From Euonymus europaeus (taxonomy: Eukaryota > Streptophyta > Magnoliopsida > Celastrales > Celastraceae): a stretch of DNA of 64,000 nt. The DNA is taken from assembly GCA_963580455.1 (NCBI GenBank), contig OY756958.1, positions 4,724,501 through 4,788,500 on the forward strand. Reading direction: 5' to 3'. Both the position numbers and the translations under genes were made by a program. The notes under the pieces were generated by a model. That model searched no databases and was not told the DNA's origin. It saw only the letters and a program-made list of their open reading frames with translations. Shown piece after piece: positions 12,030 to 25,141 of this stretch (the first letter of the stretch is position 1; each line of letters opens with the position of its first letter).

Positions 12030-15000
12030 TCAGATAGTCAGCTTCTTTTCGCTGGTCTTACTCCGGAAGGGTGACAACAAAGAGAAATGGCGACCGTCTG
12101 CGGAAATAATTTCTCGGTCTCAATTCCATATCCATTTCAATAGATAATATTCATGAAAAAAAGAAGAAGTGAGAGCAAAGAATGAATTGCAACAAGTTGA
12201 TGAATGCATAGGAATGCTTACTCTTCTGAGGAGTACTATTAGCTGTGGGTGTTTCATCTTGAGATATCAGATTCTTCAATGTATGAACTGGTGAGAAAAC
12301 CAATGATACTAGTCAGCTCTGAACCAGATACAATTACATATTACTAGAGCTCTCATTAGAACTACCCAGCAATTAAAAATCCATCAAGAACTTCCCAAAC
12401 TTTCACGCCAACAATCGTTCTGGTAGATAAATCACAAATTCGTTAGGCATATTCCAATATATCAAAGTTCACAAACTGTCTCCTTCTAAATATATTGATC
12501 CACCACCATGGTTAAGTAATCTTCCCACAGTTAAATTGTAAGTAGAATTTTATTCAAAGCCTTACATAAAGACTTGAATTGTTTCGAATTTGAAGGTTTC
12601 GAGCTCATTTGTTTCGCATGTCTATCACCTCCACTACATCAAATACTGGTATGTCAACTTATATGATTTTATTTGAATTCCAATAGCACACTCATTAAGC
12701 TGACTTAAATAAATTTTACCAGATGCACCCGAGTCCATTTGTTTTAATGGCCAAGAAAGCTAGTAAGTTCTACAAAATTTCAGTCTGTTAATTCAAATTC
12801 CTTTTTTCAAGCTTGTATCATAGAATTTCTCAATGACAACATTAAACATTAAGTTAATGCTTGAACATTGCAATATGTGACTATGCCACAGTTACCAATC
12901 AACTTCTAAACAATTTGAATAACAATATAACTTAGGGAAAAGGGCACATGTGGACGACAAATTGATTGCAAAAGACTGATGCAACTTCTAAATGATTTTA
13001 GATATCAGAAAACAGTTCTGCAACTTGATGCCATGCATATGATCCTTGAACAAAGCAAGAGATGAGCTGGACAGAGACTAAAATTACAATAACCAACTTA
13101 TTTTATGGTCCTACAATTACTAATATGAACTTCCATAAATCTTTTGAGTGAGTAGCATAAATTGGACAGATTCCTAGATACTTATTTTGCAGTCTTTAAT
13201 TGTTTCTACCACTTTTATTTACAATCAGTAGGACTTTATAAGCAGGGCAATCGTGCATTTCATATTGAAGTGCTGATTACCTTCAATGGATGAAGAAGCA
13301 TTTGTAACAATATCAACAGCATTTGAGCCATTGACACTGACATCATCCGGTTCAGAATTATGTTCACCTGCTGTTGAGCTATGAGTCTTTCTTCCAAACT
13401 TCAACAAACGTCTAAACCCTTTAGATGATTCCTTTATCTGAGGCTTATCTGGCACTTCTGTAATCTTTTCTAGTTTTGAGTTTGTAGAATCAGATACATG
13501 AACTTTAACAGTTTCCATGCCCACCGTTGCCACTTGTATGTTTGTTGGGGGTTCTCTGCCATATTCAGAACTTCCAGTACACTGTTCTCCCAAAGAAAAG
13601 ACTTGAGCATAAGGAGCTTGGTATGGCTTTTCAACACCACTAGAGCTTGAAATCCTGGAGGGCATCTTATCTGCATGACCCAGATGTCCAGTTGTGACCT
13701 GATGACCATACATGATGGATGTTACATGAAAAATATCAATACATCCATAAATATGTGAAGTGGCCAGAGGGAAACTACTATTACTCTTTCCAGAAAAATG
13801 TCTGGGTTTCCCTTGGCTAATAATTGTACTTTTATCATGAGAAGAGAGCTCGCAAAACTAATCATTTAAAAGCTATTCCAAATGCAACAATCAGAAGAAG
13901 GACAGGAAGCAAACAGTAAAGGTGGATGTCACAGGAGCTAGTTTAAATATCAAAAATGCAAATTCCATGAGTACTGAAGTCTGAAGGTAGTACTGGTCAT
14001 AACATTGGAGATATAACCAGAAAAAAATAGACCTAGGAAACTTACTGCAGCGGTGATCTAGTGCCATGCTAACAACACATACAGTTTAGCAGTTGTGGTT
14101 TTCAGACCAATGTGATAACAACTACAAACAGTAATCCTGACACTCTCTCATTAAATCTGAAATGCATCCAGTATTTACATTACTCTCATCTCTTCTAGTA
14201 AATATTACACTGATTATTCCCCAAAATTTATGTCACATAATTTCAGGACTTTGCCCCGTAAGCTATACATAAATATAAAAATAATTCAATATGCAGTTTA
14301 TCAATCATTTTTAAGCTTTATGAACCCTACCTCATGAGCACTGGATGGCCCTGGTACTTTTTGTACAACAGGTTCTCTACCATCTCCATCCACGGGAAGA
14401 GGTGAAACTGGTGCACGGATAGCTGCATAATCAGCCAACTGCTCAGTTTTATCCACTTTTTTATAATTATTGACTGGTCCCCTCTGTAGGCAGATATTTC
14501 CTTCTGATGCATATACAACGGGATTTGAGGACTTCTCGTATTCAAGCATCACAACAGTCTTTTCAACAATTGGATTGTCTTCTCCATCACTGTGATGCGA
14601 AACCTTGTCAGAATTCCTCTTTGCGTCCAGGACTTCGGGAGCAGTAGACGCTTTGGTATCATTTGCCTTATTTTGCATTTCTTTTGTGCCTGATTTCCCT
14701 TGGGCAACACTAAGATCTTTGGTGATTTTAATTTTCAGTTCTGTAAGAGAAGCAGTCTTGTTTCTATCATGGTTCACAATGGCTGATACATTCTTGCTTT
14801 CCTGCCCATCAGATACCTTTTGCTTTGATGATGGTCCACTGCTCCGTGGCTTCATGGACAAAACCTGAAGGTTTCCATTCATTTTAGGTTCTGACAGTCT
14901 TATAAGCCTTGCCAGGGATACCTTCATATCAGGTGTCACAGCACTGTTTTCTTTCTTTGGCTCAGGCAATGATGACACGGACCGGCTCAATCTGTTTCCC

Positions 15001-18000
15001 CCTGATTCGCTTCCAGCAGTCAATTTGCTGGATTTAGATGCTTTGTGGGAATTGTTGGATCTTGCTGAAATAGTTCTGACAGGAAACCTTTGTAGAGGAG
15101 ATACTGGTCCAGGTTCTGAATCACTATATTTTGATCCTTTCTGAGAACTTGGAGAATGTTTTATTGGCAATTGTTTCTTTGTTTGCTGAGATGTTGACTG
15201 AGTAGGAGTGAAACCACTTCTGGCAGCAATTCTCTTATGCCTCTCTATCTTTAGAGCTTCCAGCCGTTTCTTCTGCTCCTCTTCCTGAAAAGGGAAAAAT
15301 ACATCAAGGCATCAAGCTACGAAAATACACAGAATATAATTGAACAACAAGATGCTAAGAGAAACAGGAAGTCATGCCCAAGCTCACATTATTTGAATAA
15401 ACGGGAATTAAAAAGTCATGATAACCAGGATCACCAGCCACTCGTAAGTGTTCTAACTCAGAACAGAGCATCAAATAATAATAAAATACCTTCTCTTTCT
15501 TAATTTTTTGTAGATCAGCTTTAAAGTTCCTTAGCCTCTCAGCGCGTGCTCTAGCTTCATCCAGCGGACTTGGCTTCGCAGACTTACCCCTCCTTATTGA
15601 CCCAACAGTCTTCTTATCTGAAGTATCTGCAGGAATTTTGGATTTCTGGTCATTGTTCTTAGAACCTCGCTTGGCATCAATTACAGCCTCCTTATTTTTC
15701 TTATGCAATGAGGCACCATCCTTGGATTGAATCTGCATCTCATAATCTAAAGCAGGGTCATAACCACTTGATCCCTTTTCCATTCCACGCCCAGGTATCA
15801 ATGATAATTCATATGGTTCATAATAGACTCTGTTTCCAGTCATACTAGACAAGCTTTCTGCCCTTGGATGTGAAGATGGTAATTCTGAATACATGACTAT
15901 GGCATTTCTATCACTGGATCCAACTTGATCTAATGAATTAGACCTCAATGAAACTACATACGAGTCATCGTCCATGTTTTGTGGTGATTTTTTATCCAAA
16001 TCATAGGTTGCAGGCTCAAATCCATTCAGTGGATCTGATAGAGAAGCTGTGTCACCTGACTGATATTGCCTACGAATAATAAAATCATCAGTTGTACTCC
16101 TACATACACCTCTTTTGCCATCTATTTCTGTAGAATGTAGGTCCATATTATCATTCCCCACACCTCTACCATCACCAGAATGACCCAAATTTCTAGAAAT
16201 AAATGATTCATCATTTGATCTCCGGATACGAGACAAGTTTCCACTTGTTTTATGCATATCGATTACCTTGGCATCTTCATACTCACCTATATCTTTTCCA
16301 TAAAATGCTAAAGGGTCATCGACGACCTTCTTTTTTCTCCTGACTCGAACCTCCTTTTCAATTGCAAACAAATTTTGGTTGGATTCACGTTCCCCTTCAT
16401 CAGCATCTCTAAGCAAATAATTTTGAAATGCTCCCCACTGCCCACTGTCTGTCTCCTTTGCATCAGCTTTTCCTTCCTTGTCAGATGGATTCAATACATC
16501 AACAGGTTTTGCATGACTTCCTTCCTTTTTAGAAGACCTTATAGAATGCGTGTGCTTCATATTTGGAGTATTTGCTTGTACATCTCCACCTTCTTCCTCA
16601 GTTAAAGAGCCAGAAGCTGACTCTGATTCAGTATCAGAAGAGTACCCCCCTTTCGAAGTGATATAATTAATATTCCGAATAACAACCATGCGTGATTGCT
16701 TTCTACCTGATGGGCTTGCCTTTTTCACCGGTTCTCTATTTCGCGAAGCTCCCTTCTCCCTGTCCTCATCGTCTTGAGATTTCCCTTTTGAACCATTCAT
16801 CTCCCATGTTTCTAAGTCGGTATTACCATCCCCACTATCAACGGATTGCCAGCTCCGTCCCATCCTTTGACCAGAGTTATGTCTTGGATCCTCAGTCGCT
16901 GGATACGGTGGCCGAAAAAATGGGCTATTTCCTTGATGGTTCTGAAAGTATGGCATGCCTTGCATGGGATATCCTTGAAAGACTGGCAGTGTTCCAGCTG
17001 AAGGATGTATTGGCCAAGGAGGGTACATATTATGTGGAAACTGGCCCTGAAAATATTCTTGTTGCCCTGGCGGGAGTTGACGGTCCACATAAGGCTTCTC
17101 CTCTGACATGAGCAGAAGCCATATTTATTTATCAACTTGGTGATTTCAACAAAAATATAAGAAGTATTGATAAACTTCCGGGAATTAATTTAGGAAACAA
17201 ATTAAACTACAATGGTAACCCATGCACAATTCTCCTGATGTACACAGACCCCATAAAATATGGCGAGTGGTTGATTCTAGGAATTGAACATATGACCTCT
17301 AGGTTGCACCCGTGCAATTCTACCACTAGGCTACATGTTCACCGGTAACAGATTAAACTGCAATGAGGACATCATTAATACTATTTATTCCAGAGAAAAC
17401 ATGCTTTACAAAAACATTCGAGTTGTTTCATTCATCATCGTCATAATCATCATCAAAGCTCCTTTATCCAAATGATGTTGGGACAACTATATGAATTCAT
17501 AAGATATGAATTCTCCTTCGCCATTCATTCCTATCCAAAGCTACATTCTCACCTGATCATACAGAGTCCATGCCCTTTCGTATAACTTGCATCCATGTTT
17601 TTTTCGTCTTCCTTTTATTCTTTTAACATCTACCACTCAAATATTTTCTTCTCTGCATACTACCACTCCAATATGTCTACATCGATTAAAGTTGTTTCTT
17701 GGTTCTCTCTTTCTTTTCTTTTTTTGAGTCACTGAGGCATCAAAGCCTCGGTCTCATGTTGACACCAATACCCATTTTAGTCCTCGTCAGACAGGAAGTA
17801 TTTTTGACATTGATTATGCACAAAGCAGACAAATTTAACAGAATTTGTCAATCTGCGTAATAGAATTAGAATCAAGGAAACATGTTTTAGGAAAGGAATC
17901 TCACTTGGTGTAAAATCTCATGAAAATGAAGGAAATGAACTACACTAATACAAGGGTATTTTTAAATCCTATGGGACCAAGCCAAAAAAGGTGAAGTAGG

Positions 18001-21000
18001 TCAGTTTGATGTATCACTAATTCAATTTATTTTAATAAAAGACCAGGTTTTAGCTTCCTTGACCTTGAGGATGGAAGCACACTATTTTTTTTGTGGTGTG
18101 TTCTCCATGACTCAACTTTCAGCAAAATCTGAGTAACTCTCTCTTTTATAAGGATATATTTTGGCTGACCTATTCTGCATGCTGAGACTTGAATTTAAGT
18201 GCATGAGCATGAGTGCATAGACGGTTCACTTTTTCTTCAAAAATACAAAATGTATAATGACAAGCTACTTATATCCTTATATATGTACGTAAGTATGTAT
18301 TTTCATCCATACCAAACCTCTTACATTTTACAAACTCATACCTGTATTTGAGTTAGTGCTTGCTGTCCCATTGTTTTCTGAAGTTTCATGCCCAGCATCC
18401 TTGATTCCAGATGCTTTCGTCGAAGAAAAATTCGATTGAGTAGCCCCTTCTGCTGCTTCCATTTCAAGCCACTGGCCAGTTTCGTGCTTTCCTTTCCAAA
18501 GTTCAATAAATTTTAAACACGCATTCCTGTTCATGATGAAACCATATGAAATTACTACCCAGGAGGCTTCACCATGGCTAGAGTATCAACAAATGACAAA
18601 CTCATCCCCAGAATGATTTCATTGCAAGAAAACATTATAGCATATTGCAAATGCAACTTACATCAAACGTAAAGCACCAAAACTTTCTGCAAAGGACAAT
18701 AACGGTGCCATGTGATCCATGTCAAAACCAGCAGCTGCAGCACGTGCAAAGGCCATGCCTTGCTCTTTCTGCAGCAAGGTTTTGCGTGTCTCTAACACTT
18801 TCAAAAGCTGAAATCTGCTCAATATCAAATTTTAAATTCAGCATGTTATTAGCACTCTTGATTATGCTAATGTAGAAGAAAAACTAAAGAAATATGTAAG
18901 CACAGATAACAGTATCACAAAGTCCAACAAGTACATTTGTGGTCATGCTCTGAACCTTTTCAGTACCCTATGTACAGTGCAAGAATAGGTGGTTTAGTTC
19001 TGAACAATAACTAACTAAATCTGTTTGGTGGATACACGAGTACACATTATATATCCAAGAAAAATTAATTCACAGAAAAGTAATCTTCTAATGATTTGAT
19101 TCATCTCCAAAGGATAGAAGTAATAAACCATAAGTAATTCGAGGACCTAATAGTAGAACTAAACCACATATATGGCATCTCTACTCCACGAGCCACATAT
19201 AGATGCACTTAAAGGCGACTCAAAGAATAAAACAGCATCAAAGTAAGTCAGCTTTAACGTGTTCATAATTCAAATGATCAATAACCTTCATATCCTCACT
19301 TCAATTCATACATTTTTTTTCCTAAATAATTGACACTGGGTTTTTGTAGCACATACTTTGAATTTGCCTCCCGCTTAGCTGAACCATTTCCCTCAGTTAG
19401 AGGTGCACCAGGCTGCCAGATATATAAAGAAACCAAATTAGAGAAATTTACAGGAAGATTTTATCAATATTAGGTTTCATTTACTGTCTCCTCACCTTGT
19501 AGAGTACAATAGCTTTCTCCTCGTTAGAATCCATGATCCTGCAACCTGTTCAAAACCACTCAGAGTTTCAATTTTCACTCCAACACCACCAGGAGCAAGA
19601 AATCAGGTGTTTGAATCATAATAAAATCAGATGTGTACAGACAATCAAAAGTATAATTATATCCATCTCTCCCCCTCTAAGAAGAAGAATAGCATCTGAA
19701 TTTATTATGAAACAAACTACAGACAAAAATCCAGTTCATCAGCACCTTCAAAGCTTTCCATTGACTTTTCTTGATGATCAACCTGTAACAAAAAAGGAAA
19801 CTGACTATAAATCTGAGCTGCAACTTACAGTGTTAATTTTTTTTTAACTTACCGCACTCAACCCTATATCGTTTCTTCCTTGAATTGTAATTGCCTCCTC
19901 AATCTGCAAGATCTCAGATTCTAAGCTGTATACTCGTTCTAGGACCTCCGGAGTGTTGACGAAGCGAATGAACCTATTGAACAAAAACATATCATCTGCC
20001 AATCCAACTTTTAGGGAGTACGATTTTGACATTGCACGATAAGCTTGATAAGCTAAAAAGTGGGCAATATCTTTTTTTAACAGAAAGATCAATTGACATA
20101 GAAGAAAAAAACTATGCAATCTCAGAATGGAATTAGAAAAGGTTGCTATATTAACACCCAAAGCAAGCAAGCAATGCTAGCTTCACAAGTTCACATCCTA
20201 TATTAAATTGTAGAAAAATGTACAGTTACGTCGAAATAGATTCTTGATCCTCTGCCACCGTGACCAAGATGTCATGGTTTCAACCCACCCCCAACCCCAC
20301 ACACAACTTAACAATATAATATTCTTGCACTATAATGTTTAATGCTCTTCAACAAACTACAGGAAAAGCCAGAAGATAGCGGTAAAAGTTTCCGCTAACC
20401 CATTTGAAGAGCTAAACATATAACCTGTTCACCATGGAGATGAAGTTCAACCACTCAACCAAGTGCTGATACCCAAGAAAGAGCAAAGTTTGGAAGCTTC
20501 AAATACTGAAGAAGCATATAAAGTGATAACTCTCCCATAAAAGAAAAAGAACACGAACACATAAGAGCCAAGCATCAAATAAAAACTATACAAACCTTTC
20601 CACTGTAGCCTTCGTAAACCATGTTGCATCACCGGTATGCTCTGGCTCAAGAGGCTCAAGAGTAATTGAATATCCCCCTTTGGTCATCTGATCCTGTGCA
20701 GTCTTCAAGTGGGCAAGAAATGGTTCGAGCAAACCAGAAATTATTTTCTCCGTTTTTCCATTCGCAACTATAACCAAATCACACCTGGCATTAATGAAAA
20801 TGTCAGGTCTACTCCATTAATACAATTAGTCCCAACCCACTACACCTATTCTAAATGCATAACTGAGCCGTATTTGGACAATAACTTCTATCTTAATGAA
20901 CTCTTTGATACTGCGAAATTTGACCAGGGTAAACCAAGAGGAGAGACAAACAACACCAATTTCATAAAAAAAATAAAAAATACACAAATGCAGCTCAGTG

Positions 21001-21251
21001 ATTCAAAACACCCTTTATTGCCATAATCACACACAAAAACATACAACATGGAAATCAAAAACTTGTAAATGAAAGCATGAAAAAAGACAGAAATCATACA
21101 GAAAAAGCTAATAATAGTAATGCAACTACGGATTGATAAAGCTAAGCACAATAAACTTAACTGCATATGCAAATCAATTAAAATAAGTTACCGAGTTCGA
21201 GTTGGCGTGAGCTGAAACACGACCGAGTCAAGCCGAGTTGAAGACTTCATT
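12030..21251 (-). CDS. COP1-interacting protein 7-like (CIP7 family), 13 exons
   Basis: Plant-specific nuclear protein family; Arabidopsis CIP7 binds the COP1 repressor and promotes light-dependent gene expression. Exons: 21251-21193, 20784-20596, 19973-19853, 19782-19746, 19545-19496, 19412-19357, 18814-18662, 18526-18342, 17102-15490, 15284-14331, 13698-13281, 12287-12222 and 12097-12030. Phases agree at every join, giving 1322 codons plus TGA. The conserved N-terminus (MKSSTRLDSVVFQLTPTRTR, then ANGKTEKIISGLLEPFL and RFVNTPEVLERVYSLE) and the KVLETRK...KEQGMAFARAAAAGFD block are present. A long acidic/basic disordered middle follows. Near the end of exon 9 is a coiled Arg/Lys/Glu stretch (DEARARAERLRNFKADLQKI). 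The family C-terminus is HTLKNLISQDETPTANSTPQ then RHFSLLSPFRSKTSEKKLTI. Exon 7 uses the GAGCAG acceptor rather than TTTCAG seven bases later. A SINE sits in intron 8. Confidence 0.93.
17215..17345 (-). mobile_element. tRNA-derived SINE in CIP7-like intron 8
   Basis: Read on the minus strand from 17345: a box A-like GTAGCCTAGTGGTAG, a spacer with TTGCACGGGTGCAACC, then box B-like GAGGTCATATGTTCAATTCC, followed by CACTCGCCATATTTTATGG and GGTCTGTGTACATC. This is the layout of a plant SINE with an internal RNA polymerase III promoter. Same orientation as the host gene. The tail boundary is approximate. Confidence 0.65.
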
Positions 21252-21530
21252 TTCAGCAGCAGAGACAGATTCTTCCCCGGCCTGAGATGGCTCGAACTTC
21301 AATCAAAGGACGAAAAAGATTCTCAAACGAAAATTTTCTTCATTCGAAGATAAATATAGGTTTCGCTCTCGTAAAGCTCAAAGCAGCACCGGAGACAAAA
21401 GTCACAGAGGATCGAAAAGCAAACCCACTCTCAACAACACAGAGTTAGAGAGAGAAGGTGCATGTGAGAGAGAGAAGGTGCATGTGAGACTGTGAGAGTG
21501 CAAACTTTAGGCCCAGATGGCCAGATAGAG
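21252..21530 (-). promoter_or_regulatory. 5' leader of the CIP7-like gene
   Basis: Directly upstream of the ATG (21251-21249). Rich in GA/CT runs on either strand, with a short direct duplication of AGAGAGAGAAGGTGCATGTG at about 21451-21490. No TATA box is assigned with confidence. Confidence 0.35.
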
Positions 21531-21929
21531 AAGAGAAATGTAACGTCGTTTATTGAATTTTTCGAAGTAATAATTAGGAAAGTGAAGGGTAAATTCTAGA
21601 ATAGAGAAGACAGCTAGTATCTGTATGAGGAAAGCTGAAGGTTTTTTTATTACACTACAGATCAGCATTTTGGCCACTTAAGTTACCCAAATGGCCTTTA
21701 CTCATCTTGCATTCCAACGGCTATAAATATGGACGACTAATCGCACTACGTTCTTTGTATTTAGACCCTAACATAATTTTAATTTCGACAATTTTTGTAC
21801 TTAGATACATAAAATTTTATTTAATTAGAATTAGATAAATCAATCATTCAAATCCGATACAATTTTATCATCTCTATCGACATATCCGAGCATTGGCCAC
21901 ACGTAAATTACTCAAATACTTAGGGTTTA

Positions 21930-22680
21930 TTTGTTTAGCATTTCGCACAGTTTAAAGTTGTGTCGTCTGTATAAAATGTTGTGTCAACCAAACAACACAT
22001 TTTGTTGATAACTTTAAGCTGTGTCAAATAAAATATTGTCATCTCATAGCTTTTCACAGCTTAAAGTTATGAGACCCACATAATGTACAACCATATTATA
22101 TAATTGTTCTTGAGAGCTTGCTTGGATTGGAGGTTTGAAGAGTTAAGTTGGGAGTGTTAAGTGGAATAGTAATTATATACCTTACTTAGATTTAGACGAG
22201 GAGGGATTACTACTCTCATTAAGTGATAATTGTAACCCCTCAAATTGAGGGGTTAAAAGGGTAGAGTAGGAGATCATAAGTCATTTTAAATTTTTTAATT
22301 CTTTAATATACCTTACTCTACTTTGTTCTACCTCCTATCCAAGCAAAGTTAATAATTTATACTTTAATTAACTCTCTTAGTCTATCCAATCAAGGTAGAG
22401 TTTCATTTGATTACTTCAATATACTCTACCCTATTTAATTCTCCCTTACACTACTCTAATTAACCCTTCTTTTTTTTTTATACAAGCAAGCCCTCAGTGT
22501 TTTAAAAGTTCTCAATTACTATTTATTGTAATGTTTTTTTTATAATTTTATCTATAAAATTAATCTAACAGAAAAAATGAACCAAACACTCACAATATTT
22601 TATATAAGTTAAAGCTATGAGTCTCATAATTTTTAATTCAACATTTTATGCAGCTTAAAACTCTACCGCATTTGACTGGT
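21930..22680. repeat. two nested MITE-like elements
   Basis: Outer element: ends near 21940 (TTTCGCACAGTTTAAAGTTG and TATAAAATGTTG) and, inverted, near 22640-22680 (CAACATTTTATGCAGCTTAA and CGCATTTGAC). Inner element about 22110-22493: left end GAGAGCTTGCTTGGAT and right end, read inverted, GAGGGCTTGCTTGTAT, 14 of 16 matching. AT-rich interiors without coding sequence. Target-site duplications are not clear. Confidence 0.5.
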
Positions 22681-22699
22681 TGAATCTCTAACATATAAT

Positions 22700-24200
22700 T
22701 ATGAAACAAAGTCACCCTTACTCCCTTACTCTTCTTGCTTTCCAGCAGCGGTATGCTGAATTGTGGACAGCTACTGAGGAATCCTTTGCTTTAAAGTCTT
22801 GCGGATCGAACTAACGTGCCAATCCTCCTACCACAGGGTATTAAATTTTCTTTCTTTTATATGATGTTTTTCAACATAATTCAATAATCAATAAATGCTT
22901 TGGTGTTACTTATGTGTTGGTCAAAAGACCCTTTGCTCCATAAGTAATTACTATAAGAACTTTTGTTTATATGTCAATCATTGGTTCATTTTCTCTATAC
23001 GTTAATAATCCTCAGAGCCAATAATAAATTCATAATTGTTAGGAGCAATGAAATTAGGGCACTGAGTAGAATTCATTTCCTCTTCATGTTAAGGTTTTTT
23101 CCTTCTTCTAATTTCATCGAGTACTTTTTCATCTCAAGTTATCATTTTGAATACCCACTCTCCCAAACTAAAAGAAGTTAAGTATGAGTAAACGAGACGA
23201 GATTATTTTCTGAAATAAACACGTTCGGGTCAAATGAGTGTCCTCCAAAATGCACGATACCTTAACTAGACTAAAATTTCATAGTAAAAAAGTCTATTTT
23301 CACCATCCGCAATAGTCAATCCTAATTAAGGATAACTAACTAGGACTGATTGGTTTAATAATATAATCATCATCAACTTGGACTGAGTGGGTTATTAATT
23401 TCTTGATTCCTTTCCTCTCTACATATCTATATAAAATCTTTAAGAAATACTAATCTAATCAGCCGAAAGATTAAAGAATAGTTAGGGAACAATCTTTTAA
23501 TGCTTGTGAGGCATTGTTGTAGGTCCACTGTCCCCCAACTTATAGGCATGGAATAGGCCCATTTTTTTCGACTTTGCCTCGTAGGGTAGGTTCACTATTA
23601 TGGGGAGGTTGGTATGAAAAGCTTAGAATGGATTTGGTATGATCAAATTTCTTTAAAGAATACAATTTTTATTTTTTATTTTTTGCTGTTTTGGTGTGGT
23701 ACAAGCTGGATATTGATAGACCTTCACCAAATTATTCCCAAAAATTAAATATATGTTTTGTCTTTAATGACTTGACATTCATGCATTGAACCCCCTAAGA
23801 CTTTTTTCAATTGTACACAGTATGCTTTATAGTAGTTTGTACACCCACCATTCTTAGGATCCGGAGAAGTCTGGAGCTACAGAATTAGGATTTAAAGGTT
23901 TTGAACTACAAAATAGTCTAGTTAAATAACTGTATAAAAACAAACCATTTTCTTATCATTAGATTAAATTGTATAATCTCCACCATTGAAAAAAAACAAC
24001 ATTTAAAATAAAATAAAATTACAATAAACATGTCATTGTACACTAAATACCAAGTTTGTCCCTAATTAATATTTTCAAGATATGTATTTGTTCAAGATAT
24101 ACAGTATCGTTCCCTATCTACCATTAGATTAAATATTATCATCTCCACCATTAAAAAAAATTGCTTAAATGTCTATCTTGCCCCAACTAATAATTTGACG
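22700..24200. other. AT-rich intergenic, nothing recognised
   Basis: No domain-bearing frame and no structured repeat seen. The frame at 22963-23181 has no family features. Confidence 0.4.
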
Positions 24201-24210
24201 ACGTTAATCT

Positions 24211-24843
24211 CACTACAAGAACTTCACGAATTATAGACATAATTTTTTGTCGGTAATCCTAAAAATCCATCGATAATATTGATTGCCGATCGAAAATTTT
24301 CATCGTTAAAACCGTCATAGGTAATCTAAACACCGATGAAAAAAATTTCGTTGGTAATTACCGATGAATTTTTTTCGTCAATAATCCGTCAGCCAAAAAT
24401 TAAAAAAATTAAATTTCGTATCCGTTGACAAAAAATAAAAAATAAATTCCTCTTGTAATCCGTTGGCAAAAAAATAAATTTCATCGGTAATCCGTCAGCA
24501 AAATAAAAATTCTATAAATTATCTATCGACAAAAAAATGGAAAAAATAAAAAAAATTACTTTCATCGCAAGTTTTTTGTTACTAATAAGTTAAAACTTCA
24601 TACCCATTTTTGTCATATTCTTCTCATAATAAAATTTTGAAAAAAAAATTAAAATCAATTATAGATGTTGACCAAGTCAACATCCACTTGTCATTCAATA
24701 AAATGGATTGTATAGTGTCCAGTCTTTTGGCCAGGCTGAACGCTAGTAAAACCTATTTAACAGGTGTACTAAAAAACATAATTCATAAATATATTGTATT
24801 TTGCGTGACGAATTCAACCGTGTTTTTTGTTTGAACTTGTAGT
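24211..24843. mobile_element. CACTA (EnSpm)-like non-autonomous element
   Basis: The left end is CACTACAAGAACTTC at 24211, the hallmark CACTA terminus. It is followed to about 24570 by many subterminal repeats in both orientations of the form GTCGGTAATCC, CATCGGTAATCC and CCGATGAA, also typical. A possible degenerate right end is AACTTGTAGTC at about 24832-24842, inverted relative to ACTACAAG. No transposase coding sequence is present. The right boundary is uncertain. Confidence 0.6.
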
Positions 24844-25141
24844 CTCATATCGGAGTGACATAATCCAACTGAATGGTATAAAAGTTTTGTCCAATTTCTT
24901 TTACACAAATAACATATTTTCTTTGTCTAAGTATTTCGGAGAAGACCCAAGAGAATAAATTCATGCATACTTTCAAATTCCAAATGGGAGGTACAAAATT
25001 AACATTTTGGTGCAAATTTTCGTGTCTTATATATAGTTATATAATATGCTAGAAAGATTTATTCCCCGTCAACCGGACATCTTAGATGGTTAGGCTTGCC
25101 CTATTACTCGGTACAAAAGAGTTGTAATCAATAGTATTAAA

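Noticed and set aside
11549..12037. 162-codon plus-strand open frame
   Set aside because: Overlaps the end of the CIP7-like gene on the opposite strand and has no recognisable features; composition is that of random AT-rich sequence.
14605..14868. 87-codon plus-strand open frame
   Set aside because: Antisense shadow of CIP7-like exon 10; no domain.
16692..17111. 139-codon plus-strand open frame
   Set aside because: It is antisense to CIP7-like exon 9, which has family features and correct splice phases on the minus strand.
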